Below, piece by piece: positions 1 to 6,117 of a stretch of 6,698 nucleotides of DNA. Position numbers and translations under genes: made by a program. Numbering within the stretch: position 1 is the stretch's first letter; each line of letters opens with the position of its first letter. Under the pieces are notes generated by a model. That model was not told the origin of the DNA. It searched no databases and was given only the letters and a program-made list of their open reading frames with translations. Source of the stretch: UBA3940 sp964506005 (lineage in GTDB: Bacteria > Chloroflexota > Anaerolineae > Aggregatilineales > UBA3940); the NCBI GenBank assembly GCA_964506005.1, contig CAZDLX010000188.1, positions 1 through 6,698 on the forward strand, read 5' to 3'.

Positions 1-12
1 GCGCCCCTCACC

Positions 13-41
13 TTGAACGCGCCGGACTTCTGGCGTACACT
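13..41 (+). promoter_or_regulatory. Candidate sigma70-type promoter of the solute-binding protein gene
   Basis: TTGAAC (13-18) and TACACT (36-41) are separated by 17 nt. Each hexamer matches 4 of 6 consensus positions. Transcription would start near 48, upstream of the ribosome binding site at 62-70 and the TTG start at 77. The spacing is ideal, but the hexamers are only moderate matches and the assignment is by eye. Confidence 0.4.
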
Positions 42-61
42 TGCCACAGACCCACCGGCGC

Positions 62-70
62 GAGAAGGAG
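62..70 (+). promoter_or_regulatory. Ribosome binding site that sets the TTG start at 77
   Basis: GAGAAGGAG ends 6 nt before an in-frame TTG at 77. The only start codon further upstream in frame is TTG at 41. That codon overlaps the candidate -10 box and has no Shine-Dalgarno sequence before it. The site therefore favours the shorter, 469-residue product. Confidence 0.6.
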
Positions 71-76
71 CGGCTC

Positions 77-1486
77 TTGGAGCGGACCGACAGCACGAGG
101 CAGACGACCCTGCATGCGGCGTATCCCACCGGGCGATGTGCGCGGCTAGGGCTCCTGGCGGCGCTCGCCGGGCTGCTGCTCTCAGGCTGCGAGGTGCTCG
201 GGCTCCAGACGCCGGAGGCAGCGTCCCCCGCCCAGGCCCCCGAACCCACCGCCACCGCCGAAGCCACCGATGTGCGGGCCACGGCGGGGCCAGAGCCTGA
301 CGCCGACACCACCCCGGCAGCCGAGGAGGAGCCCGGCGAGATCACGCTGACGGTCTGGATGCCGGAGCCGTTCGCCCCCGCCTCGGAGACGCCGGGCGGT
401 GAGGCGCTTGCCGGGCAAATCGAGACCTTCAATGCCAGCCAATCCGACCTCAGCGCGCAGGTTTTCGTCAAGCTCACCACCGGGCCCGGCAGCACGCTCG
501 CCTACCTGCGCAGCGCGCCGGACGTTGCGCCGAGCATCCTGCCCGACATTGCGCTGCTGGATCTCGACGCGCTGGCGCAAGCCGCCCACGACGACCTCGT
601 GGTGCCGGTCAATACGATGGTCGAGCCCGACGAGGTTGCGGAATTCTACCCGGCTGCCATCGAGCTGGGCACCATCGACGGCATCCTGATCGGCGTGCCG
701 TACCTGCTTGAGATGCAGCACATCGTCTATCGCGAGGTGCTTTTCCTGCAGCCGCCCAACACCTTCGAGCGAGTGCTTGAAAGCCCGGTCGCGTTCGTCT
801 TCCCCGCCGGCACGACGGGCAGCGTCAACCGGACGACCCTCACGCAGTACATGGCGGGTGTGGACGGCGAGCTGATCAACGAGGCGGGTGTGCCGTACAT
901 CGACGAGGATGTGCTGACCGAGGTGCTGGAGTTCTACGCGCAGGCCCGTGACGACGAGATCGTCGAGCCGGCGCTGCTCCAGATCACCGACCCGATGGAG
1001 ACCTGGGACCGCTACAATGCGCGGCAGGTTGGGCTTGCAGCCGTGCGCTCGACGGCATATCTGGAGGACCGCGACTCCGTCGCGACCACCCGCTTCGCCT
1101 GGCTGCCGACGGCGAGCGGCCAGCCCTTCACGCTCGTCAGCGGCTGGCTGTGGGTCGTCACCACGCGTGACCCGGCGCGGCAGGAAGCGGCCATCGCGCT
1201 GATCCAGCACCTGCTGGAGCCGGTTAACCACGCCAGCTTCACGGAGGCCGCCGGCTGGCTGCCCTCGCAGCCTGAAGCCCTCATGGTGTGGTCGCAGGAG
1301 GATGGCTACGCGTCGTTCGCCGACGAAGTGCTGGCGAACGCCGAGCCGCTGCCCGAGCCGGGCCTGCAGGCCATCATCGGCGAGGCGATCCAGGATGCGC
1401 TCGAATCCGTCCTGCTCGACGACGTCGCCCCTGCCGCGGCGGCTGCGGAAGCCGCCGAGCGAGTCGCCGCGCCCACCAACCCTTAG
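77..1486 (+). CDS. ABC-type extracellular solute-binding lipoprotein
   Basis: Predicted lipid-anchored substrate-binding protein of an ABC importer, of the MalE-like sugar-binding superfamily. With the TTG start at 77 the product has 469 residues. A basic N-region (to about R23) precedes a hydrophobic core and a lipobox, LLSGC, with the lipidated cysteine at C38. Residues 39-88 form a linker rich in Ala, Pro, Thr and Glu. The binding domain begins near I89 (ITLTVWMPEPF). Late hallmarks of the family are GWLW at 356-359, then a helix resembling the usual 'AxxFixfL' region, and AGWLP at 392-396. The C-terminus is Ala-rich low complexity. The length is normal for the family. The ligand cannot be read from the sequence. 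No permease or ATPase gene is in the window, so the partner transporter lies upstream or elsewhere, or the protein is an orphan receptor. The glycerate kinase gene starts 31 nt after the stop. The family call is firm, the substrate unknown. Confidence 0.85.
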   Translation: MERTDSTRQTTLHAAYPTGRCARLGLLAALAGLLLSGCEVLGLQTPEAASPAQAPEPTATAEATDVRATAGPEPDADTTPAAEEEPGEITLTVWMPEPFAPASETPGGEALAGQIETFNASQSDLSAQVFVKLTTGPGSTLAYLRSAPDVAPSILPDIALLDLDALAQAAHDDLVVPVNTMVEPDEVAEFYPAAIELGTIDGILIGVPYLLEMQHIVYREVLFLQPPNTFERVLESPVAFVFPAGTTGSVNRTTLTQYMAGVDGELINEAGVPYIDEDVLTEVLEFYAQARDDEIVEPALLQITDPMETWDRYNARQVGLAAVRSTAYLEDRDSVATTRFAWLPTASGQPFTLVSGWLWVVTTRDPARQEAAIALIQHLLEPVNHASFTEAAGWLPSQPEALMVWSQEDGYASFADEVLANAEPLPEPGLQAIIGEAIQDALESVLLDDVAPAAAAAEAAERVAAPTNP

Positions 1487-1517
1487 CCTCTCGCCATCAC
1501 CCAACCGGAGGTGTGCC

Positions 1518-2831
1518 ATGCCCGCCGACCGTCCCGACCTCGCCTTTGCCGAGTACGAGCGGCACGTCGACGAGCTCGTCCGCGCGGCGCTGGACGCCGC
1601 CGACCCGGCCCGCGCGCTGCGCGCCCACTGGCCTCCGGAGCTGGCAGGCAGCGGGCCGCTGGCGGTTGTCGGGGCGGGTAAGGCCGCGCTGGAGATGGCG
1701 CTGGAGCTGGAGCGCCTCGCCGGGGGCCGCCTGCAGAGTGGGGCGGTCGCCGTGGTGCCGCAGCGGCTCGAACGCCTTGAGCAGCGCCCCACTTCGTTTG
1801 ACTGCTACCCGGCGGCGCACCCCCTGCCCGACGAGCGCAGCGTGCGGGCCGGGCAGGCCATCGCGGACACTGCTCGCGCGCTCGGGGAGGGGGACACGCT
1901 GATCGTGCTGCTCTCCGGCGGCGGCTCGGCGATGCTGACGCTCCCCGCCGCGGGCCTGACGCTCGACGACCTGCGCGTGGTGACCGGCGCGCTGCAGGCG
2001 GCGGGCGCGAACATCAACGACCTCAACCGGGTGCGCAAGCACTGCGAACAGCTCAAGGGCGGCGGGCTGGCCCGGCTGGCCTACCCGGCCCGGGTGCAGG
2101 CGTTCATCCTCTCCGACGTGGTGGGCGACCCGCTCGACGTGATTGCCTCCGGCCCGACCGCGCCCGACCCCACGACCTATGCGGAAGCCCTCGATGTGCT
2201 GGGCCGCTACGGCCTGCGCGACGTCTCGCCCGCCGTGACCGCGCATCTCGAAGCCGGGGCGCGCGGCGAGCGGCCCGAGACGGCCAAGCCCGGCGACCCC
2301 GCTTTCGAGCATGTGACGAATACCCTCATCGGCAGCAACCGCATGGCGCTGGAGGCGGTGCGGCAGCGCGCGGAGGCGCAGGGCTGGCGCGTCGCGGCGG
2401 TGGAGAGCGAGGTCGAGGGGGAGGCGCGGGAGGTCGGGGCGCGGCTGGCGGCGCAGGTGCAGGCGCTCCGCGAGGCGGGTGCTGGCCCGGCGTGTATGCT
2501 GCTCGGCGGTGAGACGACCGTCACGGTGCGCGGCGACGGGCGGGGCGGGCGCAACCAGGAGCTGGCGCTGGCGGCGGCGCTGGCACTCGACGGCGTGGAG
2601 GGCGTCGTCGTGGCGTCGTTCGCGACGGACGGCGTGGACGGCCCTACGGAGGCGGCGGGGGCTATCGCCACCGGGGTGACGGCATCAAGGGCGCGGGTGC
2701 TGCGCCTCGACCCGGCGGCCCACCTCGACCGCAACGACAGCAATAGCTTCTTCGAGCAGACCGGCGGGCTGATCGTGCTCGGCCCGACAGGGACGAATGT
2801 TAACGATGTGGCGGTGGGGTTGGTGTATTAA
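1518..2831 (+). CDS. gckA: Glycerate 2-kinase, class II (DUF4147 + MOFRL)
   Basis: Cytoplasmic enzyme expected to phosphorylate D-glycerate with ATP to 2-phosphoglycerate, feeding lower glycolysis from glyoxylate, serine or sugar-acid breakdown. The 437-residue length is typical. The N-terminal DUF4147 domain (about 9-245) has VVGAGKAA with K55, SGGGSA (133-138), NRVRKHCEQLKGG (170-182) and LSDVVGDPLDVIASGPT (198-214). The C-terminal MOFRL domain (about 323-430) has GGETTV (330-335), GRGGRNQE (341-348), ATDGVDGPTEAAGA (369-382), NDSNSFF (406-412) and GPTGTNVND (422-430). All hallmark blocks are present, so the enzyme looks intact. The ATG at 1518 follows GGAGG with a 6-nt spacer. The reading frame is open further upstream, but only by overlapping the preceding gene. 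Close relatives are sometimes labelled hydroxypyruvate reductase (TtuD); the kinase role is better supported for this fold. Likely co-transcribed with the solute-binding protein gene. The symbol follows the methylotroph gckA; the 2-kinase specificity is by family. Confidence 0.93.
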   Translation: MPADRPDLAFAEYERHVDELVRAALDAADPARALRAHWPPELAGSGPLAVVGAGKAALEMALELERLAGGRLQSGAVAVVPQRLERLEQRPTSFDCYPAAHPLPDERSVRAGQAIADTARALGEGDTLIVLLSGGGSAMLTLPAAGLTLDDLRVVTGALQAAGANINDLNRVRKHCEQLKGGGLARLAYPARVQAFILSDVVGDPLDVIASGPTAPDPTTYAEALDVLGRYGLRDVSPAVTAHLEAGARGERPETAKPGDPAFEHVTNTLIGSNRMALEAVRQRAEAQGWRVAAVESEVEGEAREVGARLAAQVQALREAGAGPACMLLGGETTVTVRGDGRGGRNQELALAAALALDGVEGVVVASFATDGVDGPTEAAGAIATGVTASRARVLRLDPAAHLDRNDSNSFFEQTGGLIVLGPTGTNVNDVAVGLVY

Positions 2832-2926
2832 TTGGCGCCGTTTTCGAAGAGATTCGCCGTGTCTTGGAGCGCGAAGGGGTAATCGTTTTGGAATAGCTCT
2901 CGCCGCGCAACTTTCGTCGAGCACAT
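2828..2926 (-). CDS. Possible 32-residue small ORF after the DUF2283 gene
   Basis: On the minus strand an ATG at 2926 opens 32 codons ending in TAA at 2828-2830, which interlocks with the TAA stop of the convergent glycerate kinase gene (2829-2831). The product begins MCSTKVARRELF, contains NDYPFALQDTANLF and ends ENGAN, a plausible soluble composition. It starts 6 nt after the DUF2283 stop and is in the same frame: that TGA, then two codons (Arg, Ser), then this ATG. It could be a third small gene of the module, the separated tail of a longer DUF2283 protein, a relic, or chance. The ribosome binding site is poor (GAAGAAG lies too close; AGAAGG is 14 nt away). I recognise no family. Confidence 0.3.
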   Translation of the reverse strand: MCSTKVARRELFQNDYPFALQDTANLFENGAN

Positions 2927-2955
2927 GCTTCTTCAGCCAGCCTTCTCCGAAGCAT
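2925..2955. repeat. 7-bp inverted repeat spanning the DUF2283 stop codon
   Basis: ATGCTTC (2925-2931) and GAAGCAT (2949-2955) are perfect inverted copies with a 17-nt loop. The arms flank the end of the DUF2283 gene. There is no T-run on either side, so this is at best a weak transcript-end hairpin, and it may be chance. If the 32-codon ORF is real, the hairpin also holds its start region. Confidence 0.2.
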
Positions 2956-3160
2956 CCAGAACCGTAATGCCTACGAGCTCATCATCGCGGTAATGGTAGA
3001 TGTTGCCGTCATCCTCCATCACGCTGTCGTTTGCTTGCTGCGGCTTCCGGAAGCTGATGTACAGCACATCAGCTTCGGCATCGTAGTCCGTCCATACCTG
3101 TTTCGAGGGGAAGGACAGCAGACTTGATATCATCTCTCGCGGGATCATTACTTCGGCCAT
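2933..3160 (-). CDS. DUF2283 domain protein, putative antitoxin-like partner
   Basis: A 75-residue protein with the DUF2283 signature: YDAEADVLYISF (26-37), KPQ (39-41), EDDG (49-52), then YRDDELVGITVLDAS (57-71). The domain fills residues 24-71. The N-terminal 23 residues are a short helix-like lead ending in VW. DUF2283 proteins are small, of unproven function, and often sit beside RelE-fold or DUF4258-like toxins, which suggests an antitoxin or partner role; here that is inference. The ATG at 3160 is preceded by AGGGA with a 6-nt spacer. The gene overlaps the upstream gene by 13 nt, so translation is probably coupled. A second in-frame ATG (Met5, 3148-3146) shares one base with the upstream TAA stop, but the ribosome binding site favours the first. 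No DNA-binding domain is evident. Confidence 0.85.
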   Translation of the reverse strand: MAEVMIPREMISSLLSFPSKQVWTDYDAEADVLYISFRKPQQANDSVMEDDGNIYHYRDDELVGITVLDASEKAG

Positions 3161-3477
3161 AGTGTTTCCCTGTTAGCCTCAATCTTGCTTGGCTTTGACG
3201 TGAAAAAAGCTGTGATCACAAAGCCGTCAGGCTCATCACGATAAACGACGACAGCCGTCTTGCGCGAAATGCTGGTACTGTCGTAGTCCCTCAGTGCAAG
3301 TGTCTCACCGCGTGTCCCTGCAATCAGACGCGAAGGCTCCGAGACTGTCTCAAGCACCTTATCCAGATTGCCTGACATGTAATCATGTGCTTCGGTGATA
3401 TGAGCCCACTGTGTAGCCGTCAGCCGGATAGTATGGCCGTGAACGGAGCGAGTGGTCTGCAAGACTTCGTCAGGCAT
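3148..3477 (-). CDS. Small BECR/RelE-fold-like protein, putative toxin (PBECR or DUF4258 type)
   Basis: A 109-residue protein that I place, from pattern alone, in the Barnase-EndoU-ColicinE5/D-RelE-like nuclease superfamily. Visible features: a strand and helix with HGHTIRLTATQWAHITEAH (13-31, with H26 and H31), then a helix NLDKVLETVSEP (37-48), RGETLALRDY (56-65), a strand TAVVVY (74-79), and DGFVITAFFTSK (84-95). The spacing of H...ITxxH, a central Arg/Tyr strand and a late 'ITAFxTSK' strand is what such small nuclease-fold proteins show. If active it would be an RNase toxin, held in check by the DUF2283 protein encoded just downstream. The order (toxin-like gene first) resembles higBA-type loci. 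The ATG at 3477 has a GAAGG-type site about 12 nt upstream, which is rather far. Codon composition is clearly less GC-rich than in the flanking genes, which hints at acquisition. Nuclease activity and the pairing are inferences. Confidence 0.7.
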   Translation of the reverse strand: MPDEVLQTTRSVHGHTIRLTATQWAHITEAHDYMSGNLDKVLETVSEPSRLIAGTRGETLALRDYDSTSISRKTAVVVYRDEPDGFVITAFFTSKPSKIEANRETLWPK

Positions 3478-3531
3478 TGCGAATGTGGGTCCTTCAACGA
3501 TGACAGAAACTCATTCAAGACTGACGCACCC

Positions 3532-3540
3532 ATTGTAGCA
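3532..3540 (-). promoter_or_regulatory. Candidate extended -10 for the minus-strand module
   Basis: Read on the minus strand this is TGCTACAAT: a TG dinucleotide, one base, then TACAAT (5 of 6 to consensus). Transcription would begin near 3525, about 48 nt before the ATG at 3477. No convincing -35 lies upstream, so it would depend on the extended -10. It lies back-to-back with the plus-strand promoter at 3572-3599. Confidence 0.3.
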
Positions 3541-3571
3541 CGATCCCACCCCGCCTACCGCCCCTTCCCCA

Positions 3572-3599
3572 TTGCCCGATCATGGCCCCCGGATATAAT
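3572..3599 (+). promoter_or_regulatory. Sigma70-type promoter of the membrane glycosyltransferase-like gene
   Basis: TTGCCC (3572-3577, 4 of 6) and a perfect TATAAT (3594-3599) are 16 nt apart in otherwise GC-rich DNA. The start site would be near 3606, giving a leader of about 38 nt to the ATG at 3644. This is the strongest promoter match in the window. Confidence 0.55.
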
Positions 3600-3643
3600 A
3601 GGCCCGTATCTCGCACACCGGGTTGACCTGCCGAAGCCACCTT

Positions 3644-6001
3644 ATGCGCCTGAGCCGCCTGCCGTCCCCCCGCCTCTCCGAAGCCGCCGACCGCCGCACT
3701 GCGGTGGCACTCGCGTTCCTGCTGCTCGCCGTGTACCTCGCCACCGCCGACCTGCGCTTCCAGTCCATCGACGAGGTCGCGGTGTTCGGCGTGGCCCGGA
3801 ACCTCGTCGGGCGCAGCGCCTTTGACGTGGACGGCCTGCACTGGACGACGCTGTATCTGGGCGAGGGCACGGTCGCCGCGCCGGGCGCGGATGGCCACCT
3901 CTACTCGCTCAAGGATCCCGGCGTCTCGCTGCTGGCCACGCCGCTGGTGTGGCTGGCCTACACCCTCGGCTCCAGCCCCGTACGCACCGCTTTTCTGCTC
4001 TCCCCGCTGCTCACCGCGCTGACGGGGGCGCTGCTGTACCTCGCCGCGCGGAGCATCGGCTTCAGCCGCAGCGGGGCGCTGCTCGGCGCGCTGACCTTCG
4101 GGCTCGGCTCGATGGCGCTGCCCTACGCCGAGACGCTGTTCACGCAGCCACTGGCCGCGCTGTGCCTCACCGGGGCGACGTGGGCGGCCTACTGCGGCTT
4201 TATGGACCAGCGCCCGTGGCTGGCCTTTCTCGGCGGGGTGGCGCTCGGCGCGGCAAGCACGGCGGCCATCGCGCTGTGGGTGCTGCTGCCGGCTTACGCG
4301 CTGTTCCTCATCCCCTGGGAGCGGGTGCGCCAGCGCCGCTGGCGGGACGCCGTGCGCGGAGCCCTGCCGCTGCTCGCGGCCTTTCTCGTGGGGGCGGCCC
4401 TGTTCGCTGCCGCCGAAGCGGGTTACAACGTCGTGCGCTTCGGCTCCCCGCTGAATACCGGGCACAGCGAGACGAGCGGGCTGGCCTTCGAGCTGGATAC
4501 CTTCCTGGTCGGCAGTGTGGGCCAGCTCATCAGCCTGCCGCGCGGCCTGGTGTGGTATGCGCCGTTTGTGCTGCTGGTCCCTTTCGGCGCGGCGCTGATG
4601 TGGCGCTCACGCCGGCGGCTCGCCGTGCTGCTCGGGGCGCAGGTGGCACTCGTGTTCCTGCTGTACAGCGGCTGGTACGACTGGGGCGGCGGGCTGGCGT
4701 GGGGGCCGCGCTTCCTCGTCGCGCTGATGCCGCTGCTGGCGCTCTTTACCGTGCCGCTGTTCGAGCGGCTGCACGCGAGCGGCTCGCGCCCGGCGTGGTT
4801 CGTCACCGGCGTGGTACTGGCGGCGTCCGCGGGCGTGCAGATCGCCGCCGCGCTGGTTGATGCGACCGCCTCGCAGAAGGACATCCTCGAACGGCTCAGA
4901 GCGGCTACACACGGCGGGGGCTTCGCCGAGCGGGCTGCCGCGCTCACGGACGCGTCGTCGCTGCCCGTGCCGCGCCTCGCGGCAATATTCGAGGCGCGGC
5001 GCTGGGGCGTGCTGTGGATGGCTCACGGCGAGACGGACTGGCCGCTGCTCGCCGCGCTGCTGGCTCTCGTCGTGCTGGCGGCGGGCTGGCTGTGGCTGGA
5101 CTACCGCGGGCAGCGACGCCGCGCGCTGGCGGGCGGCCTGCTCGCCCAAGGCGTGCTGTCGGTGGGGGTTATGGCGCTGATGCTGGCTCGCTACCCGCAC
5201 CCGCCCAACGGCTATCTCTCGCAGGATACGCCGGGCCCCGCGGGGCTCGACGCCGTCACGGCCATTCTCTCCGAGCAGGCCGCCGACGGCGACGGCATCC
5301 TGCTGCTGATGCCCGCCGACTACATCGCGTGGATGGATGCCTACCGCAGCCAGGCCCCCGAGCTGAACTTCGGCCTCGAAGCCCCGCTGTCGCCCGAATC
5401 TGAGCGAATGCTCGCGCGCGCGTCGGAGTGGTACGACCGCCTCTGGCTGGTCAGCACGGGGACGCTGCGCGGCAACCCCGAGAACGGCGTCGAGCAGTGG
5501 CTGGCTGAGCATGCCTTCATCGGCGAGGTGCAGTACGAGGACGAGTCGATCAGCCTGCTCAGCTACACGCTCCTGGCGAGTCTTCCGGCCCATGAGCCGG
5601 CAGGCGTGCACTTCGGCGAGGATATCCGGCTGGTGAGTTACGCCTGGGAGATCGTGCGCCGCCCTGACGCCGCTTGGCTGAACGTGGACCTGCGCTGGGA
5701 AGCGCTCGAAACGCCCCCCGCCGATTACAGCGTGACCGTGCAGCTCTGGGCGCGCACCTGGGCGTTCATCGCGCAGCACGACGGCCAGCCTGCGGCCTTT
5801 TTCGCGCCGACCTCGGTCTGGCAGCCCGGCGAGATCGTCGCCGACCGGCACAGCCTGAGCCTGCCCCCTGACCTGCCGCCCGGCCCGTACTACCTGCACG
5901 TCGGCGTGTACGAGCTTGAGTCCGGCGATGTGCTCTGGCCTGTCGAAGTGCCGGAGTACCTCTGGCTCCCCATCGACATCCCGCCAGCCCCGGCTGGGTA
6001 G
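3644..6001 (+). CDS. Polytopic membrane protein, GT-C / family 39-like glycosyltransferase with C-terminal beta-sandwich tail
   Basis: A 785-residue integral membrane protein. TM1 is about residues 19-37. The first external loop holds the acidic pair D43-E44 (SIDEVAVF), where GT-C enzymes carry their catalytic acidic motif, and then YSLKDPGVSLL (K90, D91, P92, G93), resembling the Pro-Gly loop of family 39-like proteins. Roughly a dozen hydrophobic segments follow to about residue 520, including the aromatic stretch YSGWYDWGGGLAWGPRF. A soluble region follows, probably extracytoplasmic. From about 655 (VHFGEDIRLVSYAWEI) to the end it looks like the beta-sandwich tail seen on related Chloroflexota proteins, with QHDGQPAAFF and WQPGEIVADRHSLSLPP. 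Such enzymes use polyprenyl-phosphate sugars to glycosylate lipid or protein; donor and acceptor here are unknown. The ATG at 3644 is chosen over TTG at 3623 because it is ATG and lies just before TM1; neither has a strong ribosome binding site. It has its own promoter and no co-directional partner. Confidence 0.8.
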   Translation: MRLSRLPSPRLSEAADRRTAVALAFLLLAVYLATADLRFQSIDEVAVFGVARNLVGRSAFDVDGLHWTTLYLGEGTVAAPGADGHLYSLKDPGVSLLATPLVWLAYTLGSSPVRTAFLLSPLLTALTGALLYLAARSIGFSRSGALLGALTFGLGSMALPYAETLFTQPLAALCLTGATWAAYCGFMDQRPWLAFLGGVALGAASTAAIALWVLLPAYALFLIPWERVRQRRWRDAVRGALPLLAAFLVGAALFAAAEAGYNVVRFGSPLNTGHSETSGLAFELDTFLVGSVGQLISLPRGLVWYAPFVLLVPFGAALMWRSRRRLAVLLGAQVALVFLLYSGWYDWGGGLAWGPRFLVALMPLLALFTVPLFERLHASGSRPAWFVTGVVLAASAGVQIAAALVDATASQKDILERLRAATHGGGFAERAAALTDASSLPVPRLAAIFEARRWGVLWMAHGETDWPLLAALLALVVLAAGWLWLDYRGQRRRALAGGLLAQGVLSVGVMALMLARYPHPPNGYLSQDTPGPAGLDAVTAILSEQAADGDGILLLMPADYIAWMDAYRSQAPELNFGLEAPLSPESERMLARASEWYDRLWLVSTGTLRGNPENGVEQWLAEHAFIGEVQYEDESISLLSYTLLASLPAHEPAGVHFGEDIRLVSYAWEIVRRPDAAWLNVDLRWEALETPPADYSVTVQLWARTWAFIAQHDGQPAAFFAPTSVWQPGEIVADRHSLSLPPDLPPGPYYLHVGVYELESGDVLWPVEVPEYLWLPIDIPPAPAG

Positions 6002-6048
6002 CCCCATATAGTACTCTGGTAGGATAACTACTCATTCCCCCGCGTGGC

Positions 6049-6072
6049 GTCGAGGCGTATGATTTCCTCGAC
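6049..6072. promoter_or_regulatory. Inverted repeat overlapping a TATGAT -10-like box
   Basis: GTCGAGG (6049-6055) and CCTCGAC (6066-6072) are perfect inverted arms around a 10-nt loop that contains most of TATGAT (6058-6063, 5 of 6 to the -10 consensus). The -35 position with a 17-nt spacer (6035-6040, TTCCCC) is weak. It could be an operator over the promoter of the P-domain gene, or a hairpin ending the upstream transcript; the following TGTTTG is only slightly T-rich. The rest of 6002-6117 shows nothing else clear. Confidence 0.35.
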
Positions 6073-6117
6073 TGTTTGCGCATCCCCTCACAATCATGCA
6101 AGGAGCCTGGTTTCAAC

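Noticed and set aside
1302..1517. Upstream in-frame extension of the glycerate kinase
   Set aside because: It overlaps the solute-binding protein gene in another frame and its sequence is Arg/Ser/Pro-rich. The ATG at 1518 has GGAGG at ideal spacing and gives the family's usual length.
182..1792. Long minus-strand open frame (536 codons) antisense to the solute-binding protein gene
   Set aside because: High-GC DNA leaves opposite frames open. The product is Arg/Gly-rich with no recognisable domain, while the plus strand encodes a clear lipoprotein.
2831..2896. Plus-strand peptide-like stretch (contains EEIRRVLEREGVIVLE) ending at TAG 2894-2896, resembling the end of a methyltransferase-like gene
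   Set aside because: It lacks an ordinary start codon, is only about 21 codons, and is antisense to the equally plausible minus-strand ORF at 2828-2926. Too short to call.
3623..3643. TTG start at 3623 for the membrane protein
   Set aside because: It adds seven residues unlike a membrane-protein N-terminus, has no ribosome binding site, and would leave a very short leader after the promoter. It cannot be fully excluded.
3515..4465. Minus-strand open frame crossing the divergent promoter region and the membrane protein gene
   Set aside because: Low-complexity Gln/Arg/Gly product that runs through the best promoter in the window; shadow of the plus-strand gene.
4607..6007. Long minus-strand open frame (466 codons) antisense to the membrane protein gene
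   Set aside because: Arg/Gln/His-rich composition typical of a shadow frame, with no domain; the plus-strand membrane protein explains the codon pattern.
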